DNA of 64,000 bases. Origin: Erythrobacter sp. 3-20A1M (GTDB lineage Bacteria > Pseudomonadota > Alphaproteobacteria > Sphingomonadales > Sphingomonadaceae). Position 1 is the stretch's first letter; every line of letters starts with the position of its first letter. Where the stretch lies: NCBI RefSeq assembly GCF_018636735.1, contig NZ_CP045200.1, positions 620,001 through 684,000 of the forward strand, read 5' to 3'. Of this stretch, positions 1 to 8,574 are shown piece after piece. The translations under genes and the position numbers were made by a program. The notes beneath the pieces were generated by a model, which made no database searches, was not told where the DNA came from, and saw only the letters and a program-made list of their open reading frames with translations.

Positions 1-418
1 CGGCGTTGAGGAAATCGGCGGCGCTTTCGCCCTCCTGGCTCATCCGCATGTCGAGCGGGCCGTCGGCGGAGAAGGCGAAGCCCCGCTCCCCCTGGTCGAG
101 CTGCATGGAGGAAACGCCGATGTCGAACATGATCCCGTCGACGCTGGCGATCCCGGCCTCGGCAAGGGTGCGCACCATGGCGGAAAAGCGTGCGGGGTGG
201 AGGACCAGCCGCTCACCGAACTCCGCCTCCATCGGCGCAGCCGCGGCGATCGCATCGGGATCGCGGTCGAACGCATGGACTTGCGCCCCGCGTTCGAGCA
301 CGGCGCGCGTATAGCCGCCGGCGCCGAAGGTCGCGTCGACGATGACGTCGCCCGGTTGCGGATCAAGCGCTTCGATCACCTCTTCCAGCAGCACGGGAAT
401 ATGCGGGGACGCGCTCAC
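1..418 (-). CDS. rsmH: 16S rRNA (cytosine(1402)-N(4))-methyltransferase RsmH, N-terminal part
   Basis: Methylates N4 of C1402 in 16S rRNA using S-adenosylmethionine. Only about the first 139 residues are in the window; the gene runs off the left edge. Reading the minus strand gives the family opening [15 protein letters not shown], then the SAM-binding segment [15 protein letters not shown] and the acidic FDRDPDA loop, then [11 protein letters not shown] and [11 protein letters not shown], all characteristic of RsmH/MraW. The start is a GTG whose last bases overlap the mraZ stop (GTGA), the usual translational coupling in this cluster. A division and cell wall (dcw) cluster is expected to continue to the left. 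The frame is open throughout what is visible. Confidence 0.93.
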   Translation of the reverse strand, partial: MSASPHIPVLLEEVIEALDPQPGDVIVDATFGAGGYTRAVLERGAQVHAFDRDPDAIAAAAPMEAEFGERLVLHPARFSAMVRTLAEAGIASVDGIMFDIGVSSMQLDQGERGFAFSADGPLDMRMSQEGESAADFLNA

Positions 419-918
419 TTGCCCTTCCCCTTGCCCTTGGCGGAAGCTTCGGCGACCAGCGCGGCGCAGGCTGCCTTGGCGGCGGCGAATTCGTCGCCCA
501 TGCGCGCGATCTCGGCCGGGTTCCACGCGGTGAAGAACCGGCCCGCGCCCTGGAAGAACAGCCCGTCCTCGATATCGGCGAGATCGCGCAGATAGTCCGG
601 CATCACGAAGCGGCCGCTGTCGTCGAAGGGGATGGTGGCGAAGCCGTTCAACTGGAGCGAACGCTGCTCGCGGTCGAAATCGCGCCCGAACTTGAACGCC
701 ATTTCTTCCTCGCGGTCGAGCTGCGCCTCGAATTCGTCCATGCGCGAAAGGCCGAAGCCGACGAGGCAATTCCAGCGGTCGTGCTTGGTCAGGCACAGCG
801 TGCGGCCATCGGAGGAGAGTTTGACGGCGTTGCGGAAGGCAGGGGGCAGCACGAAGCGCCCCTTGTCGCCTGCAGGCGAATAAGCCTGTCCGCTAAACCC
901 TCTGAACCCCTCGGCCAC
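415..918 (-). CDS. mraZ: Transcriptional regulator MraZ
   Basis: MraZ is the DNA-binding regulator that heads the dcw cluster and controls its own promoter. The 167-residue product has two SpoVT/AbrB-like halves: residues ~8-60 with [12 protein letters not shown] and residues ~90-135 with [15 protein letters not shown]. These repeated GRFxxP motifs are the family signature. The start is GTG at 918, reading [10 protein letters not shown]. The product is somewhat longer than the roughly 150 residues usual for the family, owing to an Ala-rich C-terminus ending in a Lys-Gly tail (KGKGKGK). It overlaps rsmH by 4 bp, so the two are probably co-translated. Confidence 0.95.
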   Translation of the reverse strand: MAEGFRGFSGQAYSPAGDKGRFVLPPAFRNAVKLSSDGRTLCLTKHDRWNCLVGFGLSRMDEFEAQLDREEEMAFKFGRDFDREQRSLQLNGFATIPFDDSGRFVMPDYLRDLADIEDGLFFQGAGRFFTAWNPAEIARMGDEFAAAKAACAALVAEASAKGKGKGK

Positions 919-1234
919 GTGCCCCTACACCCCAGGAAATTGAACGCCTCCCTCGGACATCGGCACGACTTCTCCGCTGTCGCCCGCACGATATCGCGAG
1001 CGACCTGCCCTTGTGGCAGCGCAAAGCACGTCGGCCTGTCCGTTGGCATTTCTTGTTACCGCGTGCCCGCGCGGGATTAAAGGGGAAATCTGGTTTTTTT
1101 ACGGGATAGCGCGGTAATAGTTTGTTTTCTTTCGCTATTTTCGCGAAGCGCGTCCCGCTATGCCTAACGGAACCTTTACGGCACCCCTCGCGGCAAATAT
1201 CGGAAATCCGGGGTTTCGGAAGACTCGTGTTGGA
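919..1234. promoter_or_regulatory. Intergenic region upstream of mraZ (probable dcw promoter region)
   Basis: This 316-bp gap separates mraZ from the end of the upstream lipoprotein gene, both on the minus strand. It is visibly more AT-rich between about 1075 and 1200 than the flanking genes, as expected for a promoter region. On the minus strand a G-rich stretch lies just before the mraZ start (GGGGTGTAGGGGCAC), reminiscent of the G-rich repeats MraZ binds in other bacteria, but I cannot define spaced boxes with confidence. No RNA gene or terminator was recognised. Confidence 0.35.
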
Positions 1235-2041
1235 TCACGGCGCAGCTGTTCCCGCGTTATCCCCGCTTCCGTCCCGTGCCATCCCTACCAGTTCCCGCAG
1301 CGCCTTTGGCGACTCGGGTGTCTCGAATCCCGCCTCCAGCAGAGTCGCATCGGCGACCGCCACGACGCGCCCCGTTCCGATGCGGCAATCGGCCATCAGA
1401 TCGCCCGCCTCCAGCACGCAATCCGCGCTGGCTCCCCCGGCCGGCTCCCGCTTGGCGAAGCGACCCGCGCTCGCCACGGGGATGATGGCATCGGCCACCT
1501 GCACTTGCGTAACGGCGGTATCGTGACTTGGCGGGAGCAGCCGCAAGCCCCACCGGGCCAGGATCGGATCGAGCAGCGCGACATCCTGCGGCCGGCGCGG
1601 ATCGCCCAGGGGATAGGCGGTTTCCCCCGACAGGAGGGGATCGGCGAAGATCAGAACGTGTCCGCCCGCGCGCACCCAGTCGTCCAGTGCGACGTTCTCC
1701 GGGCCGGACAGGGCGCGGGGCTGCGCCAGAACGAGGGTATCGATCCCCTGCAATGCCGACGCGTCCAGCGCATCGACGGGCACCAGGCGATAGGATCGTT
1801 CGAGCGCTTCCCGCGCCCAGTGCGATGCGTCCGAGTCTCCGCCGAGCGCGGTCAGTGCCCCGCCCTCCGGCCAGTAGATCGGCAGCGTGGACATGAGGCC
1901 GAGCGCCGGACGCGTCGCAGGGGGGCCATCGCGCTGCGGCAGTTGCGCGGGCTCCGCCGGCCCGCAGGCCGACAGGCAGACCGCCAGCATCGGGCCGAAC
2001 AGCGCGCGCAAGCTAGGGTGCGGTGGGAGAGGGCGCGGCAT
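1235..2041 (-). CDS. Putative lipoprotein with GldG/DUF4350-like domain
   Basis: An exported protein of about 268 residues. I placed the start at the ATG giving MPRPLPPHPSLRALFGPML followed by a lipobox-type signal peptide (AVCLSACG); the reading frame extends further upstream but without signal-peptide character. After the lipobox, residues ~45-150 resemble the class-I glutamine amidotransferase-like fold of GldG/ABC-auxiliary proteins (DTLVLAQPRALSGPENVALDDWV, then AGGHVLIFADPL). The C-terminus has a predicted strand-rich segment with GRVVAVADATLLE. The start lies inside the end of the upstream small membrane gene (29-bp overlap), so the two are probably one transcript. The function is unknown; the fold assignment is by resemblance only. 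Confidence 0.6.
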   Translation of the reverse strand: MPRPLPPHPSLRALFGPMLAVCLSACGPAEPAQLPQRDGPPATRPALGLMSTLPIYWPEGGALTALGGDSDASHWAREALERSYRLVPVDALDASALQGIDTLVLAQPRALSGPENVALDDWVRAGGHVLIFADPLLSGETAYPLGDPRRPQDVALLDPILARWGLRLLPPSHDTAVTQVQVADAIIPVASAGRFAKREPAGGASADCVLEAGDLMADCRIGTGRVVAVADATLLEAGFETPESPKALRELVGMARDGSGDNAGTAAP

Positions 2042-2366
2042 CGCCCGCTTCCGGCAGGACCGGGCCATCGGGCACCGGGCTCTCGTCCGCCTTCTTCGGC
2101 AGGTCGGGGACGACGCCTGCATCCGCCAGCGGATCGTTCTTCTTGCCGTCGCTTTCGGCCACGGTCTGGACCGCTTCGGGCACCGCGGCATCGTCCGTCT
2201 GCTGCGCCCGGTCGGTGACGACGGTGGCGACGCCGATGGAAAGGATCATCGCGCCCAGGCCGAGCAACCCGACCTGCAGGCGCTGCATCGCCTCCCCGCG
2301 CGAGCCGCCCAGCGGGGCCGCGGCAATGCGCCCCTCACCCTTCCTGCGTTTTCCGACCAGCGCCAT
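2013..2366 (-). CDS. Small single-pass membrane protein, hypothetical
   Basis: A protein of 117 residues with a basic N-terminus (MALVGKRRKGEGR), one transmembrane helix at residues ~29-50 (LQVGLLGLGAMILSIGVATVV) and a hydrophilic, Asp/Pro-rich C-terminal tail. This topology suggests a bitopic inner-membrane protein with a periplasmic tail. It lies directly downstream of cysK and overlaps the following lipoprotein gene by 29 bp, so co-expression is likely. An internal ATG at 2288 just before the helix is preceded by a GGGGAGG run but with very short spacing, so I prefer the longer start. No family was recognised. Confidence 0.6.
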   Translation of the reverse strand: MALVGKRRKGEGRIAAAPLGGSRGEAMQRLQVGLLGLGAMILSIGVATVVTDRAQQTDDAAVPEAVQTVAESDGKKNDPLADAGVVPDLPKKADESPVPDGPVLPEAGDAAPSPTAP

Positions 2367-2384
2367 GGCGTGATTTCTACGCCG

Positions 2385-3400
2385 TCATTCCTGCCCCTGC
2401 AACCAGTCGGGCACCGGCAGGCCTTCGACCGCAGCCAGTCCGCGTCGTACAGCGTGGAGAGATAGCGAAAACCAGTATCGCACAGGATGGTGGCGACGCG
2501 CGGCGCCTCGCGCCCCTGTTCGACCAGCATCTTGCCCAGGGCGACCGCGCCCGCGACGTTGATCCCGCTCGACAGGCCCAGGCACAGCCCCTCCTCGCGC
2601 AGGAGCCGGGCGACCCATGCCAGGCCTTCCTCGTCCGAAATGCGGAACTGCGTGTCGATCGGCGCACCTTCCAGATTGCCGGTGATCCGGCCCTGCCCGA
2701 TCCCTTCCGCGACGGACGATCCCTCCGCCTCCAGCTCGCCATGCGCGTAATAATTGTAGAGCGCCGCGCCATGCGGATCGGTCAGCGCGATCACGCAATC
2801 CTCGTCGTAGCTTTTCAGCCCCATGCCCGTGCCCGCGATCGTGCCGCCGGTGCCCGCCGCACAAGTGAAGCCGTCGATCCGCCCGTCCAGCTGTTCCCAC
2901 AGCTCCTTCGCCGTACCCTCGATATGCGCCTTGCGATTGGCGGTGTTGTCGAACTGGTTCGCCCACACGGCGCCCTCGGTCTCTTCCGCCAGGCGGCGCG
3001 AGGTGTGCACGAAATGGCCCGGATTGGCGTATTTGGTCGGTGGCACCAGCACCAGCTCGGCCCCCAGCGCGCGCAGCGTGTCCATCTTCTCCCGGCTCTG
3101 GTTTTCCGGCATCACGATGATGGTGCGGTATCCGCGCGCATTGGCGACCAGCGCCAGGCCGATGCCGGTATTGCCCGCGGTCCCTTCCACGACCGTGCCG
3201 CCGGGCTTCAGCAGACCCTTCTCTTCCGCGTCGCGGACGATGAAGAGCGCCGCCCGGTCCTTTACCGAGGCGCCGGGGTTGGTGAATTCGCATTTGCCGA
3301 AGATGTCGCAGCCCGCGGCCTCGCTGGGTCCGGCCAGGCGAACCAGCGGTGTGTTGCCGATCAGCGAGAGCGTGTCGGCAGTCGTCATATGTGTCGTCAT
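2385..3400 (-). CDS. cysK: Cysteine synthase (O-acetylserine sulfhydrylase) with apparent 3' frameshift
   Basis: PLP enzyme that makes cysteine from O-acetylserine and sulfide. Visible motifs: the substrate loop SLIGNTPLVRL, the PLP lysine in GASVKDRAAL, the EGTAGNTGIGLA loop and the phosphate-binding GTGGTIAGTG. The start is ATG 3400, preceded by GGAT; ATG 3388 is an alternative. Up to DADWLRSK the frame is normal. It then runs on without the expected ending and continues to 2246 through the start of the next gene. The frame one base over gives the natural C-terminus GLPVPDWLQGQE and a stop at 2385. One extra A at about 2424-2427 would restore a 338-residue protein. This is either a sequence error or a real mutation replacing the last ~12 residues. 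Confidence 0.85.
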
Positions 3401-3501
3401 GCCATCCGCGCGTAAGCGGACGGTATTCGCGCGGCAAGGCAGATGCGCTTGCCGCCCTGCATCCTGAACTTCGCTGCCCGAAGGGACAGCGGGTTGCGGG
3501 A

Positions 3502-3819
3502 TCAGTCCTCCGCCGCGATCGTGACCTTCAGCCCGTCGAGTTCGGGTTCGAAGGGGATCTGGCACGACAGGCGCGAATCCTCGTTGCGATGCTCGCTGCT
3601 CTCCAGCAGGTCGTCCTCGTCCTCGCCCAGCGGCGGCAGCTTGTCACGGAACGCGGGATCGACGTGGACGTGGCACGTCGCGCACGAGCAGCAGCCGCCG
3701 CACAGCGCCAGCAATTCGTCGAAGCCGTTGTCGCGGATCGCCTCCATCACGGTCAGCCCGTCGCCGACCTCGATCGTGCTTTCCTGGCCTTCGCGCGTGA
3801 TCACCGTCAGTTTCGGCAT
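3502..3819 (-). CDS. 2Fe-2S ferredoxin, adrenodoxin type
   Basis: A 105-residue electron carrier. The cluster ligands fit the vertebrate/bacterial adrenodoxin pattern: Cys40, Cys46 and Cys49 in [15 protein letters not shown], and Cys86 in SRLSCQIPF. Two further cysteines (43, 44) lie in the same loop. The N-terminus ([14 protein letters not shown]) and the acidic segment [10 protein letters not shown] match this class, which feeds electrons to P450s or to Fe-S assembly. It is transcribed in the same direction as cysK, about 100 bp upstream of it. The electron-transfer partner cannot be told from the sequence. Confidence 0.9.
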   Translation of the reverse strand: MPKLTVITREGQESTIEVGDGLTVMEAIRDNGFDELLALCGGCCSCATCHVHVDPAFRDKLPPLGEDEDDLLESSEHRNEDSRLSCQIPFEPELDGLKVTIAAED

Positions 3820-3918
3820 GCTGTCATTCCACCTTGTGCGTGCGGCCTATCGGCCCGTTCGCGCGACTGCTAGACGCCCCGTTCCGTCAAGACAAGCGAT
3901 GCACCGAGGGACGAGTGA

Positions 3919-4536
3919 ATGGGCCTCAGCGCCGATCAGATCAGGAATGGGCTGGATGCCATCGCGGCGCACGACCCGCGTATGGCGCGCGCGCTGTCGG
4001 TGGCGGGCTATCCCGAACCGCGCATTCGCGAACGCGGCTATCGCACCATGTTGCGCACCATCGTCGGCCAGCAGGTGAGCGTCGCCTCCGCCGACAGCGT
4101 CTGGCGCAAGCTGGAGGCGGAACTGGGCGAAGACATTCCGGCAGCCGACCTGCTGGGGCGCGATTTCGACGCGTTGCGCGCCTGCGGCCTGTCGCGCCAG
4201 AAACAGGGCTACGTCCGCTCGCTGTGCGAACTCGTCGAGGCGCGGGAGATCGATTTCGAGAACCTGCCCGCCGACGACGAGGAAGCGATCGCCCTGCTTA
4301 CTCGGATCAAGGGGATCGGACGCTGGTCGGCGGAAATCTACCTGCTCTTCGCGGAAGGTCGCCCCGATATCTGGCCCGCGGGCGATCTGGCGGTGCAGAA
4401 GGCGGTGGGCCGCATCGCGGGCCTGGACGAGGCACCGGGCGAGAAGGAAACCCGCGCCATCGGGGAGGACTGGCGCCCCCATCGCGGCGCGGCGGCGATC
4501 TTCACCTGGCACGCCTATTACGTGCCCACGCTCTGA
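3919..4536 (+). CDS. DNA-3-methyladenine glycosylase (AlkA-like, HhH-GPD)
   Basis: A base-excision repair glycosylase of 205 residues that would remove alkylated purines. The HhH-GPD fold is recognisable from TMLRTIVGQQVSVASADS (residues ~43-60) through the helix-hairpin-helix LLTRIKGIGRWSAEIYLLF to the catalytic Asp in WPAGDLAVQKAVGRI. No Cys ligands of an Fe-S cluster are present, which argues against MutY/Nth. The length matches the single-domain bacterial enzymes. The gene is divergent from the ferredoxin, leaving about 100 bp for promoters. I leave the symbol blank because full-length AlkA has an extra N-terminal domain absent here. Confidence 0.88.
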   Translation: MGLSADQIRNGLDAIAAHDPRMARALSVAGYPEPRIRERGYRTMLRTIVGQQVSVASADSVWRKLEAELGEDIPAADLLGRDFDALRACGLSRQKQGYVRSLCELVEAREIDFENLPADDEEAIALLTRIKGIGRWSAEIYLLFAEGRPDIWPAGDLAVQKAVGRIAGLDEAPGEKETRAIGEDWRPHRGAAAIFTWHAYYVPTL

Positions 4537-4624
4537 CGCCACGTAGCTGCCATCTCGACATCGCGCCGCGCGAGGCGCATACTCCCGCGCGGGTCGGAAC
4601 TTTGCATCGCGAAGGAGAGCGCGC

Positions 4625-6706
4625 GTGTCGATCGGACCCGTTATTCGCAATACCTTGCTGGCCGGTATCGCGGTCGCGGCATTCCTTTCCACGCCGCAGG
4701 CCGCGCTGGCCGATCCTCACCAAACAGGACAATCGATGACCGCTGATACGCAGACCGCCCCGCTGATTCCGCGCGAGGCGCTGTTCGGAAACCCGACGCG
4801 CGCCGGGGCGCAGATCAGCCCGGACGGGAAATACATCTCGTGGCTGGCACCCCGCGACGGCACGCTCAATATCTGGCTGGCCCCGGCTGACGACCTCTCC
4901 GCGGCGAAGCCGATGACCGCATCGACCGACCGGCCCATCCGCAGCTATTTCTGGGCACCCGACGGGCAGAGCCTGCTCTACGTGCAGGACAAGGGCGGCG
5001 ACGAGAATTTCCTGCTCTACGGTGTGAACGTCGCGACGGGTAAGGAGACCACCCTCACCCCGTTCGAAAACACGCGGGTCCAGCTGGTCGGCGCGTCGGA
5101 CACGATCAAGGACAAGGTGCTGGTCGGCCTCAACAACCGCGATCCGCAATTGCACGACGTCTACAGCCTCGATCTCAACACCGGCGAACTGACCGAGCTG
5201 ATCGAGAACGACGGCGGCTATGCCGGCTTCATGGCGGACGACAATCTCGACGTCCGCCTCGCCCTGCGGCAGAACCCGGCGGGCGGGATGGATTTCTTCA
5301 AGGTGGAGGACAACGTCGTCGCGGACGAGCCCTTCAGCTCGACCGATTTGGGCGATTCGCTGACGACCAGCCCCGCCGGCTTCACCCGCGACGGCCGGAC
5401 CATGTACTGGTACGACAGCCGGGGGCGCAACACGGCGGCGCTGATGGCGATGGACATGGCGACCGGCGAGACCCGCCTGGTGGCCGAGGACGACAAGGCC
5501 GATATCGGCGGCTCGATCCGCGACAAGGATACCGGCGAGATCGAAGCCTATTCGGTCAATTACCTCAAGACCGAATGGACCGCGCTCGACCCCGACGTGA
5601 AGGCGGCGCTCGATTTTCTGGGCAGCAAGCTAGAGGGCGAGTTCGGCGTCCAGTCGCGGACCGACGACGACCGCAAGTGGATCGTGGGCAACGATCCGGT
5701 GATCGGGCCGAGCGCGGCCTATCTCTACGATCGCGACGCCGGGACGCTGGAACAGCTCTACGTCTCGCGCCCGGAGCTGACCGGGACGCCGCTGCAACCC
5801 ATGCAGATGCTGGAGCTGACCAGTCGCGACGGGTTGACCCTGCCGACCTACCTGACCCTGCCGCCGGGCAGCGATGCCGACGGCGACGGCGTGCCCGACG
5901 CGCCGGTGCCGATGGTGCTGCTGGTGCATGGCGGGCCGTGGGCGCGCGACGCCTACGGCTTCAATTCCTATCACCAGTGGCTCGCCAATCGCGGCTATGC
6001 GGTGATGAGCGTCAATTATCGCGGCTCGACCGGCTTCGGGAAGGAGTTCATCAACGCGGCCAATCTCGAATGGTCGAAGAAGATGCACGACGACCTGATC
6101 GACGCGGTGGACTGGGCGGTCGAGAAGGGCATCGCGCCAAAGGACAAGGTCGCGATCATGGGCGGGTCCTACGGGGGCTACGCCACGCTGGTCGGCCTGA
6201 CCTATACGCCGGAAACCTTCGCCTGCGGCGTTGACATCGTCGGCCCGTCCAACCTCGAGACGCTGCTGTCCACAATTCCGCCCTATTGGAAGCCGATGGT
6301 GGCGCAGTTCCACGAGCGGATGGGCGACCCGTCCACGCCCGAAGGCCTCGCCGCGCTGAAGGCCGCATCCCCGCTCTACAAGGCGGACAAGATCGTGCGC
6401 CCGCTGCTGATCGGCCAGGGCGCGAACGATCCGCGGGTCAATCAGGCGGAAAGCGACCAGATCGTGGAGGCGATGAAGGCGAAGGACATTCCCGTGACCT
6501 ACGTCCTGTTCCCCGACGAGGGGCATGGCTTCGCCAAGCCGACCAACAACATCGCCTTCAACGCAGTGACCGAGAACTTCCTCGCCAGCTGCCTCGGCGG
6601 TCGGGCCGAACCGGTCGGAGACACGATGGAGGCATCGACCGCGCAGATCGTCGACGGCGCCGAATATGTGAAGGGCCTAGACACCGGTGACAATGTTGGA
6701 GGATAA
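4625..6706 (+). CDS. Exported S9 family prolyl oligopeptidase-type peptidase
   Basis: A serine peptidase of the dipeptidyl/acylaminoacyl peptidase group, 693 residues. The start is GTG at 4625 behind GAAGGAGAG. A signal peptide (LLAGIAVAAFLSTPQAALA) sends it to the periplasm. Residues ~60-390 form a WD/beta-propeller-like region with repeated SPDGKYISW- and DGQSLLY-type blades. The C-terminal alpha/beta hydrolase carries the nucleophile Ser515 in GGSYGGYA, an Asp in GANDPRVNQ and the His in PDEGHGF. The likely role is degradation of imported or periplasmic peptides. It appears to stand alone, followed by a short gap before an SDR gene. Confidence 0.93.
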   Translation: MSIGPVIRNTLLAGIAVAAFLSTPQAALADPHQTGQSMTADTQTAPLIPREALFGNPTRAGAQISPDGKYISWLAPRDGTLNIWLAPADDLSAAKPMTASTDRPIRSYFWAPDGQSLLYVQDKGGDENFLLYGVNVATGKETTLTPFENTRVQLVGASDTIKDKVLVGLNNRDPQLHDVYSLDLNTGELTELIENDGGYAGFMADDNLDVRLALRQNPAGGMDFFKVEDNVVADEPFSSTDLGDSLTTSPAGFTRDGRTMYWYDSRGRNTAALMAMDMATGETRLVAEDDKADIGGSIRDKDTGEIEAYSVNYLKTEWTALDPDVKAALDFLGSKLEGEFGVQSRTDDDRKWIVGNDPVIGPSAAYLYDRDAGTLEQLYVSRPELTGTPLQPMQMLELTSRDGLTLPTYLTLPPGSDADGDGVPDAPVPMVLLVHGGPWARDAYGFNSYHQWLANRGYAVMSVNYRGSTGFGKEFINAANLEWSKKMHDDLIDAVDWAVEKGIAPKDKVAIMGGSYGGYATLVGLTYTPETFACGVDIVGPSNLETLLSTIPPYWKPMVAQFHERMGDPSTPEGLAALKAASPLYKADKIVRPLLIGQGANDPRVNQAESDQIVEAMKAKDIPVTYVLFPDEGHGFAKPTNNIAFNAVTENFLASCLGGRAEPVGDTMEASTAQIVDGAEYVKGLDTGDNVGG

Positions 6707-6779
6707 GGCTCACGCCTCCCGACGTCGCTGGCAAGCCGGCACCGACGGTGGCAGAGCGCGGTCGCGTTAGGAGATGGCC

Positions 6780-7589
6780 ATGCACCCTCGCAAATCCATT
6801 TTCATTACGGGCGGAGCGTCTGGTATCGGGCGCGCCATCGCCATGCGCTTCGGGCGCGAAGGCTGGTGCGTCGGACTGGGCGATATCGACCGGCCGGGCA
6901 TGGACCAGACCTTTCGCCTGATCGGGCACGACTACATCTTCTGCTACGATCTGGATGTGCGCGACCGGTCTGCGTGGGACGAGGCGCTCGATCAATTCTC
7001 CGACGTCGCGGAAGGCCGCATCGACGTGGTCGTCAACAATGCCGGAATTCCGCTGGGCGGCATGATCGAGGAGATGACGGTCGAAGAGATCGAGCTGTGC
7101 TTCGACGTCAATCTGAAAGGCGTGTTCTTCGGCGCGCAGGCGGCGCTCCCCCACCTGCGCAAGGTCGGATCCGGCTCGTGCCTGCTCAACACCTCCAGCG
7201 CCGCCGGAATCTACGGTTCGGCGGGCGCTTCGGTCTATTCCGCGACCAAGTTCGGCGTTCGCGCCCTGACCGAGGCGCTCGACGGCGAATGGGCGCAGTA
7301 CGGCATCAAGGTTCGCGCCCTGATGCCCAGCTTCATCGACACGCCGCTGCTCGACCACGCCCCCCACGGTGGCGCGAACGAACAGATCCGCCAGCGGGTG
7401 CGCGGTGCCGGGCTGGAGATAACGCCGGTGCAGCAAGTCGCGGATGCGGCATGGCAGGCAGTCCACGGGGACAAGCTGCTGTGGCCGGTGGGCGCGACCG
7501 CGCGCAAGCTGACGACAGCGGCCCGCTGGATGCCTGGTCGCCTGCGCAAGTTCGCGCGCAAAAGAGCGCAGGCGGCCGAGGGCATTTAA
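6780..7589 (+). CDS. SDR family oxidoreductase
   Basis: A classical short-chain dehydrogenase/reductase of about 269 residues. The Rossmann cofactor loop TGGASGIGRAIA is at residues ~9-20. NNAG lies near residue 83, and the catalytic Ser...YSATK set is in NTSSAAGIYGSAGASVYSATK. The acidic residue after beta-2 (GDIDRPG) suggests NAD(H) preference. Two in-frame ATGs lie 6 bp apart; I chose the second (6780) because the AGGAG motif at 6769-6773 is correctly spaced only for it. The C-terminus is rich in basic residues. The substrate is not predictable. Confidence 0.88.
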   Translation: MHPRKSIFITGGASGIGRAIAMRFGREGWCVGLGDIDRPGMDQTFRLIGHDYIFCYDLDVRDRSAWDEALDQFSDVAEGRIDVVVNNAGIPLGGMIEEMTVEEIELCFDVNLKGVFFGAQAALPHLRKVGSGSCLLNTSSAAGIYGSAGASVYSATKFGVRALTEALDGEWAQYGIKVRALMPSFIDTPLLDHAPHGGANEQIRQRVRGAGLEITPVQQVADAAWQAVHGDKLLWPVGATARKLTTAARWMPGRLRKFARKRAQAAEGI

Positions 7590-7612
7590 CGCCCCGTTTC
7601 GACGCAAACCGA

Positions 7613-7903
7613 TCAGGCGAGGCTGTCGATCGCCTTGGCCATCTTCACATCGCGGCGGGAGAGCCCGCCCGCATCGTGCGTGGTCAGCGTGATTTCCACC
7701 CGGTTGTAGACATTGCACCATTCGGGATGGTGGTCGTGCTTTTCGGCCAGCAACGCGACCCGGCTCATGAACGCCCATGCTTCGCCGAAATCGCCGAATT
7801 CGATGGTGCGGCAGATGGCGTCGCGATCCTCGCACGTGTTCCACTGCTTCAGAGCCGTCAGCCAGCTCTCGCGTTCCTCTTCGGTCAGTTTCTCGACGGC
7901 CAT
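7613..7903 (-). CDS. 4a-hydroxytetrahydrobiopterin dehydratase (pterin-4-alpha-carbinolamine dehydratase)
   Basis: A small enzyme (about 96 residues) that dehydrates 4a-hydroxytetrahydropterin, recycling the cofactor of aromatic amino acid hydroxylases. The family hallmark EKHDHHPEW[20 protein letters not shown] is intact, including the paired histidines. The start is placed at the second ATG (MAVEKLTEE), which has AGGAG five bases upstream; the longer frame adds only five residues. No phenylalanine hydroxylase gene is visible nearby, so the pathway partner, if any, lies elsewhere. It is convergent with the SDR gene on its left. Confidence 0.92.
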   Translation of the reverse strand: MAVEKLTEEERESWLTALKQWNTCEDRDAICRTIEFGDFGEAWAFMSRVALLAEKHDHHPEWCNVYNRVEITLTTHDAGGLSRRDVKMAKAIDSLA

Positions 7904-7965
7904 GGAATCTCCTCGCATTCGCCTTCGCTTGTCGGTGAGCGGGCAATCGCCTATCGCGCGCGGTC

Positions 7966-8574
7966 ATGCAAGCGAGCGGGCTAACGGCATGGGCGCTTTT
8001 CTGCCGCCGGGGCGACCGCCCGCTGTTCGGCGGCCTCGATCTGTGGCTGGACCGCGGGGCCGCACTGCACCTCGTCGGCCCCAACGGGATCGGCAAGACC
8101 AGCCTGCTGCAAATCCTCGCCGGACTGCGGCGACCCGAGCGGGCGGTGTCCCCTGATGGAGCGCGCGAGACACGCGGGAGCATCCATTGGACCGGCACGG
8201 TCGGCCTGCTGGACGAACGCCCCGCGCTCGATCCGGACCTGCCGCTGGGCAAGGCACTGGGCTTCTGGTCCCGACTCGACCGGGCCCAACCGGCCCTGGA
8301 CGCGGTCGGGCTGGCCCAAATTGCCGAAGTGCCGGTGCGCTATCTTTCGACCGGGCAGCGCAAACGCGCCGGTTGGGCGCGGCTGCTAGCGCAAGGGTGC
8401 GATCACTGGCTGCTCGACGAGCCGTTCAACGGGCTCGACAGCGATAGCCGTGCCATCGTGGAGGATCTGATGCGGCAACGGCGCGAGGGGGGCGGCGTGC
8501 TGGTCATCGCCTCGCACCAGCCTTTCACCGGGGAAGCGATCGAACCGCTCGATCTGCGGGATCACCCCTGGTGA
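7966..8574 (+). CDS. ccmA: Heme exporter ATP-binding protein CcmA
   Basis: ATPase of the CcmABCD heme-handling complex for cytochrome c maturation. It has 202 residues, the compact length typical of CcmA. Walker A is GPNGIGKTSLL (residues ~38-48), the ABC signature is LSTGQRKRAGWARLL, Walker B is HWLLDEPFNGLD, and a switch His is in VIASHQP. It overlaps ccmB by 4 bp (GTGA), so the two are translationally coupled. The other ccm genes (C, D, E, F, G, H) are not adjacent. Confidence 0.92.
   Translation: MQASGLTAWALFCRRGDRPLFGGLDLWLDRGAALHLVGPNGIGKTSLLQILAGLRRPERAVSPDGARETRGSIHWTGTVGLLDERPALDPDLPLGKALGFWSRLDRAQPALDAVGLAQIAEVPVRYLSTGQRKRAGWARLLAQGCDHWLLDEPFNGLDSDSRAIVEDLMRQRREGGGVLVIASHQPFTGEAIEPLDLRDHPW

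Noticed and set aside
1160-2218. Plus-strand 352-codon frame opposite the GldG-like lipoprotein
   Set aside because: Gln/Arg/His-rich shadow; the opposite strand has a signal peptide and a lipobox.
2246-2384. C-terminal extension of CysK
   Set aside because: It is arginine/tryptophan-rich read-through after a likely 1-nt frameshift, and it overlaps the next gene.
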